Shown here: positions 14,660 through 22,257 of the stretch, piece after piece
Layout of the letters: each line of letters starts with the position of its first letter
Position numbering within the stretch: the stretch's first letter is position 1
Virus record (IMG/VR): IMGVR_UViG_3300049893_000455
Coordinates: 1 to 22,440 of that record
From: a virus
Direction: 5' to 3' (one strand)
DNA: 22,440 nt
The notes under the pieces: model-generated
What the model saw: only the letters and a program-made list of their open reading frames with translations
The model's database searches: none
What the model was told of the DNA's origin: nothing
Translations under genes and position numbers: made by a program

Positions 14660-15415
14660 TACCCTGCTGCTAAATGAACCGATTTTGTAATTTAAGTCGC
14701 ATTCATCGTCAAAAATCCCTGTCACTATTATTCTATTGAGTCCCAGAGAAAACTCTGGTATCGAATAATCTAAATTGCAGGAATCTGTCATGGTGGGAAT
14801 GAATTTCCCACTCAGTTTCATGTTTAAGATACCTCTTTCTGCGTTACCGCTCGTAATGCTTCCTGAAATATAGCAGCGAACATTCGGCCTTTCTGGTAAG
14901 CCGTTTATCAATTCGCCAGAAATAATCAGGGTAAATTGGTTCACGTCTGGCGCGCAACCAGAAACTACTCCCGACAAAACAACGTCAATGGGCGAGCTAT
15001 CTTTGGGAGCGCCAGAAAACATTCCCGAAAGGATAACCTGATTTGATTCTTCATCAAGGACTCTGGGATAAAAAGAACCCGAAATTTTCGTCTCCGCGAA
15101 GTCCGAATCTTTTCCTCCTTCAAATCTTCCAGAAAGAATGACGAACGCCGTCCCAGCCCTTAGTCCTGTTGAGAATTCGCTTTCGGTATATGAATCACAG
15201 AAAAGGCTGACTCGGTATCCGGCCCCTAGACCTTCGTAAATTTCCTCTGGGATTGTTCTGCCTGCGTATGGAAATTGCCACATCTGGTCAGAGACGCGAC
15301 CAATCCTTCCTCCACTAGCGGGGACTTCTGACTGTCCATACGTTCCACGAGTAGGAATAACGCCAGTGTTCGGCTGCTGAAAAAAGTTAAATAAATTTAG
15401 GGTTCCAAATGACAT
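14654..15415 (-). CDS. Repeat protein with an 18-residue SG repeat, 253 aa
   Basis: The first 87 residues are non-repetitive (MSFGTLNLFNFFQQPN, QMWQFPYAGRTIPEEIYEGL). From residue 91 on, the sequence is a tandem repeat with the core hydrophobic-x-x-[IL]-S-G-x-[FVLI]. The SG pairs fall at 95, 112, 130, 148, 166, 184 and 202, so the spacing is 17 and then exactly 18 five times. A last degenerate copy (IIVTGIF) lies at 229. Examples are VILSGRF, TKISGSF, VILSGMF, VVLSGVV, LIISGEL, CYISGSI and MKLSGKF. This suggests stacked beta strands or a short solenoid. The ATG directly abuts the portal stop (TAAATG), so translation is coupled to the portal. No known function is recognised; a portal-associated or fibre-base component is inference. 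Confidence 0.85.
   Translation of the reverse strand: MSFGTLNLFNFFQQPNTGVIPTRGTYGQSEVPASGGRIGRVSDQMWQFPYAGRTIPEEIYEGLGAGYRVSLFCDSYTESEFSTGLRAGTAFVILSGRFEGGKDSDFAETKISGSFYPRVLDEESNQVILSGMFSGAPKDSSPIDVVLSGVVSGCAPDVNQFTLIISGELINGLPERPNVRCYISGSITSGNAERGILNMKLSGKFIPTMTDSCNLDYSIPEFSLGLNRIIVTGIFDDECDLNYKIGSFSSRVV
15062..15143 (-). repeat. Part of the 18-residue protein repeat (first copies)
   Basis: This stretch encodes the first copies of the SG repeat in the 253-aa protein. The repeat is obvious in protein but not in DNA, so the copies are old or under selection at protein level only. The repeat array continues to about 14718. Confidence 0.6.
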
Positions 15416-17527
15416 TTACTGCCTTCTGCTTGAGTAAAGCAGGGCGGCAACATGATTATCAAGTTGGTGTTCCGCAGCCACACCCAAGACTTTGTTAACA
15501 CGACTCTGCTTTTGGTCAACTGGGTTCTCGCAATACGCCTCAACCGAACTCTTCCAATCCGAAGGCTCTTCGTTGGCTACGATTACCGTCATAATTTCAG
15601 AAGCAATAGAAAGTTGCTCGGGCGTCAATTTCTTGACCTTGTATTTCTTCTTGAGGTATGTCGCGACATCCTTTTCAACATCCTGCGCGAGAATCATATT
15701 GTCTCGTAGTGCAGACAGGCTAAATTCCATTTTCGGAGCTTCCTCACTACCCTTACTTCCCATCGGAGAAATTTTCTTCGTGCCTTGTGGGACTCCTGTA
15801 GAGCCTTGTGGGCGGCCCTTGCCATTTTGACCAGCCTCCGCCGCCCCGCCCTTTCCTGCTCCGACGAGAGGTTGATACAATCCCTTGTCTCTGGCTTCCT
15901 TGTATTTAATTTGGGCGGACTCCATATCTTCTGGTTCTGGAAGCTCGTTATCTTGGATGGCGATAAGCCCCTGCTCTGGAGTCAGGACGCCAATATCAAC
16001 CAAGTGACTGTAAATCTTGGAATCCGATACGATGTCCCTGAACTGGTTTTCATCGTAGTATGGCTGTGGGCATACCCTGAAATTCAGAGACTTGGCAATA
16101 CGCTTCATTTCGGGCCATAGGAAATGATGAATGAAGGCTTCCTTGGCCTGCTGCAATCTCTTAATGAACACATCAATCTTCTTAGCTTGGTTGGCGAACT
16201 TTTCGCCTCCCGTTCCGAAGAAAATGTTGTTCAATCCGATATTGATGTCGCGGTCAATCACTTCATACTTGCGCGGGTCAAGCAATTCAGCAATCTTCGG
16301 AACAATGAATTCTGCCTTGGTTGTATAGTCAGCAATCAGGACGCGGCCAACCGATTGATTGGTAAACAAAGCCTTGAGGGTATCAAGGTTTTTCTGGTTA
16401 ATTCCGCCCTTTTCAGGCTCGGTTCCAGCAGTAACAAGCAGAACAATTTGCTGCATTGTGCGGGTAATCGCCATGTCAATGCGGCGCATTTCAATCTTCG
16501 CATTGATGTCTTCAAGGACGGGATAACCCATAGGGACAGCAAACGGCTCGTAGTCTTGCTTTTTGTAGAAGATGATTTTGACCTTCTTGGTGTCGAGCGG
16601 GATATACACGCTGCGAATACCAGCCTTGATTTGGTCTTGGGTAAACTTGGGAAGGGAATTAAACACTTCAATGTCTTCTTCTGTTTGCAGGTTCCTCAAT
16701 CTCGAAACTTCGTATTCAGTCAATATCTTGTAGTAAATTCCGTATGAGAAATTGGCTGTTCCGAGCATGTTGATGTCGGCTGGGTTTAGGATGATGTAGC
16801 GCGCAGGCATCATCATAGGCTCGATTTCGAGTTTTACTGGCGCATCTTGATTAAGAGGATTGCCCTTGCCATTAGGCCCCTTGCCCGTCGGGTATCCCAT
16901 TTGCTGATTTTGGTCTAGGACGGGGTCGCCAATCAATGTTGATTTTCCTGATGGAGAAGTAGGATTCCAATCGGCTGCCATGCTTTGAGAAAGGCGGCGA
17001 ATATCATTCGGCTTGACTTCAGCATCAAATCTGTAAACGAAAACGTTTCCAGAGCGGTAGTATTCACGGAAAAACTTATCCTGCAAGTCCCAGATGTTGA
17101 TTTTGTCAAAAAGGGCCTTGAAGAAAGCGCGGCTTTGTTTCGTGCCTCCACGATAACGAATTTCATCAATCGAAAATTCAGTCATCAAATCAATGATATT
17201 GCGGAAAAGAGCGAAGTTGTAATAGCATTTTTGACACAGAATTACCGCGTCACGAATATCAACCGTTGACTTGTTTGGGCCGTAAATCGCATTTGAATTC
17301 CTGAATGGAACTAGGCCGTTATCAATGTTCGCAAAGCGGTCTGTCCGCTCAATACTTCCGGCAGCATCGCGGCGAGACAGAGTATCTCCGCGCTCTGAGG
17401 CTTCAGACACCATCTCTGGCAAAACGCTCTTGGCTTTCGAGGCGCGTTTGGTCGCTTTCAATGACGAACCGCTCTGCGCTCCGGTCATTTGCACTTCTGG
17501 CATCTTTTTCTTGTTTTTCCTCTTCAT
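15416..17527 (-). CDS. Portal protein, 703 aa
   Basis: The portal forms the dodecameric DNA entry channel at one capsid vertex and docks the terminase. Supporting features are the amphipathic start of the core (YYNFALFRNIIDLMTEFSI, 102-120), FFREYYRSGNVFVYRF (152-167), PARYIILNPADINML (241-255), a helix-rich clip/stem region with RRIDMAITRTMQQIVLL, and DRDINIGLNNIFFGTGGE followed by a long helix ending WPEMKRIAKSLNFRVCP. VLTPEQGLIAIQDNELPEPE is also typical of portals. The basic N-terminus (KRKNKKK) and a Gly/Gln/Lys insert at about 190-230 look disordered. A flexible Gly/Lys linker (556-600) leads to an extra helical C-terminal domain (601-703). The leader AAAAAGACTTT contains no GGAGG. It abuts the repeat protein gene downstream. 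Confidence 0.94.
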   Translation of the reverse strand: MKRKNKKKMPEVQMTGAQSGSSLKATKRASKAKSVLPEMVSEASERGDTLSRRDAAGSIERTDRFANIDNGLVPFRNSNAIYGPNKSTVDIRDAVILCQKCYYNFALFRNIIDLMTEFSIDEIRYRGGTKQSRAFFKALFDKINIWDLQDKFFREYYRSGNVFVYRFDAEVKPNDIRRLSQSMAADWNPTSPSGKSTLIGDPVLDQNQQMGYPTGKGPNGKGNPLNQDAPVKLEIEPMMMPARYIILNPADINMLGTANFSYGIYYKILTEYEVSRLRNLQTEEDIEVFNSLPKFTQDQIKAGIRSVYIPLDTKKVKIIFYKKQDYEPFAVPMGYPVLEDINAKIEMRRIDMAITRTMQQIVLLVTAGTEPEKGGINQKNLDTLKALFTNQSVGRVLIADYTTKAEFIVPKIAELLDPRKYEVIDRDINIGLNNIFFGTGGEKFANQAKKIDVFIKRLQQAKEAFIHHFLWPEMKRIAKSLNFRVCPQPYYDENQFRDIVSDSKIYSHLVDIGVLTPEQGLIAIQDNELPEPEDMESAQIKYKEARDKGLYQPLVGAGKGGAAEAGQNGKGRPQGSTGVPQGTKKISPMGSKGSEEAPKMEFSLSALRDNMILAQDVEKDVATYLKKKYKVKKLTPEQLSIASEIMTVIVANEEPSDWKSSVEAYCENPVDQKQSRVNKVLGVAAEHQLDNHVAALLYSSRRQ

Positions 17528-17536
17528 AAAGTCTTT

Positions 17537-20008
17537 TTAGATATAGCGATACGGATTAGAATACGTTCCGAAGCAGGACAATCCTCCTTCATCTGGAAAC
17601 CTCAATATTGTATAAACGTAGGCTTCTTTGTCGTTTGGACGCGTATAGGTATCCATCGGCCATTTTATCTGGCTGCTGTTAATTACACCAACCCCATCAA
17701 AATAAAACAAGGGCGGATTGTCATTTCCATAAGGAATGCCACTGTTTCGGATTTTGAGAATTAAGGATTGGCCAGTTTGGACTCCACTCCAATTGAAATC
17801 AATCGTCGCAGCCTGCATTCCGTATGGCTGAATCCCGTTTCCCGTAATCATCACGCAAAAACAATCAATACCCGTTCCACCAGTTATGTTAACGCCCGTG
17901 GGGTTAAGTATCAAGCTGGCTCCGGTGGAAATGGTGTATGTCTGTGTTCTCATTGCGGAGGCCGCACCGGGCGCTCCTTGAATACCTTGAATTCCTTGGA
18001 TTCCCTGCGCGCCACTCATCACATTTGCGCCAAGATTGATTGTTGCGTTATTCCAATTCCACCAAGAGAAATAACCGCCAGACACAGTAACGTTATTGAT
18101 GCCTGTTCCTCCAGACGGCGAGAAGGCTAAAATGCCACTGTTTCTATCGAAAGAAACGACTGTAGCGTAGCAATATGTTCCAGTGTATGAATTGGTGGAA
18201 AGGACGATTTGTTGGTATGGCGTGAAGGAATACCCGCTCAATCCAGAATTCCTAAAAGCAACCGCGTCGTTAATCCTAAATCGAGAACCTGTTCCGCTGA
18301 CGTTAACTCCATTAACCGTCAATCCAGTTATTCCAACCCCAAATGTTCCAGCGCCAGTTGGGTATCCAGAAACAACCAAGAAAGATGAACTATACCTATC
18401 GGCTACTCCTGTGGCGCCAGTCGGGCCTACGTCTCCTGCCTTCGCGAGCATCTGCCAATAAGTCGTATTTGTAACTGGCTGTCCTGCGGCTGGCGTTCCA
18501 AAAACATAAACATAGGAAGAGCCACTGTTGGAAACAGTATCATTTTGAGAATAAGTTGTAGAGGGAGAATACTCACCGCTAAAATAATTTGTCAGACCGC
18601 CCTTGGCTCCAGAAGGGCCAGCTACACCAGAAGGGCCGCCGCTTGGCATATCAATCCAAGGCCCAATATTTCCATCGGAGAAAATGAATTGAAGTTGGTA
18701 TTGGTTTGGCCCGACAACCTTTTCAACATAGTTGACAACACTCGCGCCTACATCTCCCGATGGCCCCTGAATCCCGACGCCGGGAATACCTTGAATCCCC
18801 GGATTTCCTTGGGGGCCGATTGGCCCAACTGGGCCTACGCCAGAAGAAAAATATACATCTCCTAAAACATAAGCGCGCCCGGTGCTGATAGAGGCTAGGT
18901 TTACATCAAGCGAAGTATCTCCACCGATGGTATAAACCATGAAACCATACTTGTAATGGTTTTGGGCGGTAAATCCAGCCATCAGAGAAAAGGATGTCCG
19001 ATAAAGATTGGGAGCGCCGATGTCTCGGTAAACTTCAAAATTACTTGCTTCATCAAATACTTGGCCTCCCATTCCAAGTTGAGAATAGTATCCAGTTGCA
19101 GTATTCGATGGGAAGAAGGAGAATCTCCAATATCCAGTGTCGTTTCCTGATGTATAGTAATTGACTTGGTCGTTCTCATTCCAAGGAGGGACTTGTCCTC
19201 CAGTAAAGATGAGACTGAAATTTGCCAAGTCCTGAGCGGTAATTGTATGGGTATGAAGACCACTGGCGTCAACATCGTAAATCATTCCCCTCATCATTGA
19301 GATGGTCGGGGCGCGCTCGCTAACGTAGTATGGGTCAATGGTCGGGACACTTGGGAAATTCGTTCCTTGAGGCTCTACATCTGAACCAGACTTCTCGAAA
19401 TAAAAGTGGATGCTTCCCGGCGCTCCTTGAGGCCCAGCGGGAAGATTTATTCCTTCTCCAGTCCCCCTATAATGGTCAAACTGTGGATAAATTACAGCGC
19501 CGCTTTGAAAAAAACCAGTTACCGATACACCAGTATCTCCACTCAATCCTTGGAAGTTGAAGCTGTTCGAGCCTCCATTGGAATAGTAGAAAGTCAGGAT
19601 GTGAGAATTTGTATTGTAAGTAGCTCCAGTGACCCCGACGCCGCTTACGCCAGTTGGCCCTTGAACACCGCTCGGCCCCTGTTTTCCGCTTGGCCCAGCG
19701 ATGTAAATGGAATCTCCCGAGGAAGATATTGTGACTCCACCGACGCTTACATAGGCAAATCCACCAGAATTATAGGCCCTGAAGAAAGATGGGCCGAAAT
19801 TGATTCCGCTCCCAGATGGAAGATTGAGTTGATTGACGTAGATTTGGGAATACGGATAAGAGGAAGACCCTAGATTTGCTACTCCAGAGCCAGAGGGAAT
19901 AATGCTTCCTGTGACTGTCGTTTTAGGATAAGCATTGATAACGCCAGACACAAAACCCGTAAGTTCTGCGGCGTTTAATTGCCTTACCCTAATTGTTGAA
20001 TCAGCCAT
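17537..20008 (-). CDS. Large collagen-like fibre protein with carbohydrate-binding-like module, 823 aa
   Basis: The N-terminus (MADSTIRVRQLNAAELTGF) matches that of the 289-aa fibre at 5237-6106 and probably serves as attachment module. Then come GVANLGSSSYPYSQIYVNQL (43-62), typical of fibre proteins, and six short collagen-like Gly-x-y tracts: about 105-124, 192-199, 392-422, 458-471, 525-535 and 666-681. Between them lie globular or beta parts, including residues 474-522 (EYSPSTTYSQNDTVSNSGSS, then TYWQMLA). This fits the small carbohydrate-binding module (CBM5/12-like) often inserted in phage fibres. The C-terminus (IKWPMDTYTRPNDKEAYVYT) resembles fibre tips. Host surface binding is inferred. 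The gene lies between terminase and portal, which is unusual. Start at ATG 20008 is preceded by CGGAG 20 bases upstream and by GTGTAATTA. Confidence 0.9.
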   Translation of the reverse strand: MADSTIRVRQLNAAELTGFVSGVINAYPKTTVTGSIIPSGSGVANLGSSSYPYSQIYVNQLNLPSGSGINFGPSFFRAYNSGGFAYVSVGGVTISSSGDSIYIAGPSGKQGPSGVQGPTGVSGVGVTGATYNTNSHILTFYYSNGGSNSFNFQGLSGDTGVSVTGFFQSGAVIYPQFDHYRGTGEGINLPAGPQGAPGSIHFYFEKSGSDVEPQGTNFPSVPTIDPYYVSERAPTISMMRGMIYDVDASGLHTHTITAQDLANFSLIFTGGQVPPWNENDQVNYYTSGNDTGYWRFSFFPSNTATGYYSQLGMGGQVFDEASNFEVYRDIGAPNLYRTSFSLMAGFTAQNHYKYGFMVYTIGGDTSLDVNLASISTGRAYVLGDVYFSSGVGPVGPIGPQGNPGIQGIPGVGIQGPSGDVGASVVNYVEKVVGPNQYQLQFIFSDGNIGPWIDMPSGGPSGVAGPSGAKGGLTNYFSGEYSPSTTYSQNDTVSNSGSSYVYVFGTPAAGQPVTNTTYWQMLAKAGDVGPTGATGVADRYSSSFLVVSGYPTGAGTFGVGITGLTVNGVNVSGTGSRFRINDAVAFRNSGLSGYSFTPYQQIVLSTNSYTGTYCYATVVSFDRNSGILAFSPSGGTGINNVTVSGGYFSWWNWNNATINLGANVMSGAQGIQGIQGIQGAPGAASAMRTQTYTISTGASLILNPTGVNITGGTGIDCFCVMITGNGIQPYGMQAATIDFNWSGVQTGQSLILKIRNSGIPYGNDNPPLFYFDGVGVINSSQIKWPMDTYTRPNDKEAYVYTILRFPDEGGLSCFGTYSNPYRYI

Positions 20009-20033
20009 AATCTATTCTAGCTCCGATACACCA

Positions 20034-20042
20034 TAATTACAC
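20034..20042 (-). promoter_or_regulatory. GTGTAATTA motif upstream of the 823-aa fibre gene
   Basis: Minus strand GTGTAATTA lies 4 bases after the terminase stop and 25 bases before the fibre start. A second GTGTA follows ten bases downstream (GTGTATCGGAG). It is one of five similar intergenic motifs in this window; role unknown. Confidence 0.35.
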
Positions 20043-20046
20043 GGTT

Positions 20047-21894
20047 TTACAGCAGGACGGGAGAGAATGTCGCGGCTGTATCGTCTTTCGGCTGACGTAT
20101 GATGTCGCCATAGCATTTCAATGCCCAAGTGGCAAGCATCAGGGCTGTGTAGGAGTCGCGGCGCATACGGGAAGCCGAAGTATCTCGTTTCATAATCTGG
20201 GGAAGGTCGAAGCTTTGAGTTCCCTTGGCGGTTGTTTTGACTTCGATGGAGGCACATTCATACTTTTGCTGCTTGATAAGAATTTCTTGAGTGTCAATGA
20301 ATTCAGACGTATTTTCTTCGTCCACCAGAGACAAATCCACCTTGGCGGAAGTGGCTTTCTCAAAAGCACTTGAGTTGGCTCGGATGCCTCCGCCAAACCA
20401 GATTTTCTTGTAGTCAATGGCTCCTTGGAGATTTTCATTTCCCTTGCGGATGAAATCTGTCGTGAAGTATTGGGTAAAGGCAATCCTGTAGATTTCCTTA
20501 TTCCAAGTCCTGCGGGCATTTTTCAATTCTTGTTCAAGGTCTGCGCCGTCTTTTTCTGGGTAGAAATCGAAAATCTTGATTTCAATGTTGTCCTTTTTGA
20601 ACAGTTCATTCTCATTTGCCGCTTCAATAAACTGGTATCCAGCGTAGTCAATGATTATCATCTCGATATTGAAGTTTTTCAGTATGTAGTAGAAGTATTT
20701 GATGTGGTCTTTGAGGTCTTTGCCGCATTTGGCGTAGTTGTGAACAACGGTTCCTCCAAGCCTTCCCTCGGATATTTTGCTGTCGTCTATCTCCATCACG
20801 CACATCGCAAAATTATCAGCGGTTGGCGAGTTAGAGAAGTTTGGGTCAATGGACAGGATGTATTTCTTGTCCTTCGCGCCCTGCAACAATAGCGTGTCAG
20901 GTTCTCCATCAGGTATGGTGCAGTCAATCATCTTCTTCATGGAGAAGTAGCTATCTGAACCGTCAATGAACTGGCCGCCATATTCGCGGGCGAAAGTAGC
21001 TTGGTGAGCCTCATTGCCTTGGGCCATTTCAATGATTGCCTTGTCAATACGGTCTTCTGGAACGGAGTCAAAGGACAATTGGCTGACGAAATATCTGGCA
21101 TTGGATTCGGGCATCGTCTCCGCGTAAATCTGCTTCACAAACTCGTCATACTTCTTGTAAAGATACTCGCATGTGTATGAGGCGGAAGATAGCCCAATCA
21201 GTTTGGCGTTGTTGTCGAACTTGATTCTTTCTGATTCTTTGAGGACTCCCTTGCGGATAAGTTCATCCTCCTTTTCACGAATCATCTGGCGCTCTTTGAT
21301 GTCCTGCGGGGCTACGAGATAAGGTATGAGAACGCGCTCGACCAATTCCTCATTCATCAGCAGGAACTCGTCAATAACAAGGACGTTAGCGCGGAAGCCA
21401 CGAATCTTTTCGCCGTTCAGCGGGATGGCAATGATTTGACCGCCATTGATTGACCACTTGAATTCGTCATTTCTTTTACTCTTTACTCCCATTGCTTGAA
21501 ATAGGAGGGTCGCCTCTGGGCTATCGCAGATTTTCTCAATATGATTGAAGATGAATCTGGCCGTTCTGAAAGTCGGGCCAGCAATCAAGATGCTGCTTTT
21601 GGGGAAAAACACGCATTGCAGGATGCAGAACATCGCCGCTGAAAATGTCTTACCAAGACCACGGCCCCACACGCAAAGGGTATTGTTGCTTTGGAGCATC
21701 CCTTTGATGTTGATAATCTGGTCGGGGTAAAGGCGGATTCCTGTAAGGAGTTCCGTAGTTAATCCGAGATTGCGATAGAGAAATTTGGCAAGAAGTATCC
21801 TAGCCTCGCGCTCCTCAAGTTCTCCCTTGATGTTCGCGATGACCTTGTTTACATCTTCAATCGGTCTATCGTATTTTGGCGGCGAATACCACAT
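20047..21894 (-). CDS. terL: Terminase large subunit (ATPase-nuclease), 615 aa
   Basis: This protein is the DNA packaging motor that docks on the portal and cuts the concatemer. The ATPase domain shows Walker A GRGLGKT (77-83), Walker B VLVIDE (171-176, with catalytic Glu176) and a coupling motif LSSASYT (235-241). The RNase H-like nuclease domain shows three acidic positions: Asp350 in ILSIDPNFSNSPTADNFAM, Asp416 in MIIIDYAGYQ and Asp580 in RRDSYTALMLATWAL. Length is usual for the family. The start lies 3 bases after the stop of the 119-aa gene; the leader has no good Shine-Dalgarno sequence (GTTTAAGAT), so coupling is likely. No small subunit is recognised beside it. Confidence 0.97.
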   Translation of the reverse strand: MWYSPPKYDRPIEDVNKVIANIKGELEEREARILLAKFLYRNLGLTTELLTGIRLYPDQIINIKGMLQSNNTLCVWGRGLGKTFSAAMFCILQCVFFPKSSILIAGPTFRTARFIFNHIEKICDSPEATLLFQAMGVKSKRNDEFKWSINGGQIIAIPLNGEKIRGFRANVLVIDEFLLMNEELVERVLIPYLVAPQDIKERQMIREKEDELIRKGVLKESERIKFDNNAKLIGLSSASYTCEYLYKKYDEFVKQIYAETMPESNARYFVSQLSFDSVPEDRIDKAIIEMAQGNEAHQATFAREYGGQFIDGSDSYFSMKKMIDCTIPDGEPDTLLLQGAKDKKYILSIDPNFSNSPTADNFAMCVMEIDDSKISEGRLGGTVVHNYAKCGKDLKDHIKYFYYILKNFNIEMIIIDYAGYQFIEAANENELFKKDNIEIKIFDFYPEKDGADLEQELKNARRTWNKEIYRIAFTQYFTTDFIRKGNENLQGAIDYKKIWFGGGIRANSSAFEKATSAKVDLSLVDEENTSEFIDTQEILIKQQKYECASIEVKTTAKGTQSFDLPQIMKRDTSASRMRRDSYTALMLATWALKCYGDIIRQPKDDTAATFSPVLL

Positions 21895-21897
21895 ATC

Positions 21898-22257
21898 TTA
21901 AACGGGATACTTCCCAGATTCCAAGGTTCCTAATCCAACAGTCCAGTTGGCTGCCCAGCCTGTTCCACCCATGCAAATCCAGTATTGGCCGAATTTGTCC
22001 TTGGCGATGCTAGTGCTGTCCTGCTGATACATTCCATTTATCTCTTCGCGGTAGTTGTCCCACATGTTCAGCTTACCGATGTCTTCTTTGGAGATGGGCC
22101 TGCTAACATCAGACCAGTGCTTGCGGACTCCCGTGGGGAAAGTCATTTCGCAAATTCCATCTTCTCGCCTAACAATAGGCACCAATGGAAACCCGAAATA
22201 CGCATGGCTGAACTGGTTGTTGATGCCAAACTCTGCTGATGATTGTTCTACTTTCAT
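21898..22257 (-). CDS. Unknown small protein upstream of the terminase, 119 aa
   Basis: The protein reads MKVEQSSAEFGINNQFSHAY at the start and KFGQYWICMGGTGWAANWTV near the end. It has several Trp, Gly and aromatic residues and no signal peptide, membrane segment or helix-turn-helix that I can see. Its position directly before the large terminase is where many phages keep the small terminase subunit, but the composition does not resemble one (no N-terminal DNA-binding helices), so I do not call it that. Its ATG overlaps the stop of the preceding gene (ATGA), and its stop is 3 bases from the terminase start. The three genes are therefore co-translated. Confidence 0.78.
   Translation of the reverse strand: MKVEQSSAEFGINNQFSHAYFGFPLVPIVRREDGICEMTFPTGVRKHWSDVSRPISKEDIGKLNMWDNYREEINGMYQQDSTSIAKDKFGQYWICMGGTGWAANWTVGLGTLESGKYPV

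Noticed and set aside
16124-16747. 207-codon open frame on the plus strand
   Set aside because: It is wholly antisense to the conserved portal core and its product shows no coherent features, so it is a shadow of the portal gene.
1-20008. Diversity-generating retroelement acting on a fibre gene
   Set aside because: No reverse transcriptase and no template/variable repeat pair with adenine-specific differences is visible in the window; a distant cassette cannot be excluded.
20425-20892. 155-codon open frame on the plus strand
   Set aside because: It is antisense to the terminase nuclease domain, with a composition mirroring that gene.
21898-22257. Small terminase subunit
   Set aside because: Position fits, but no DNA-binding helices or family pattern can be seen, so the protein is left as unknown.
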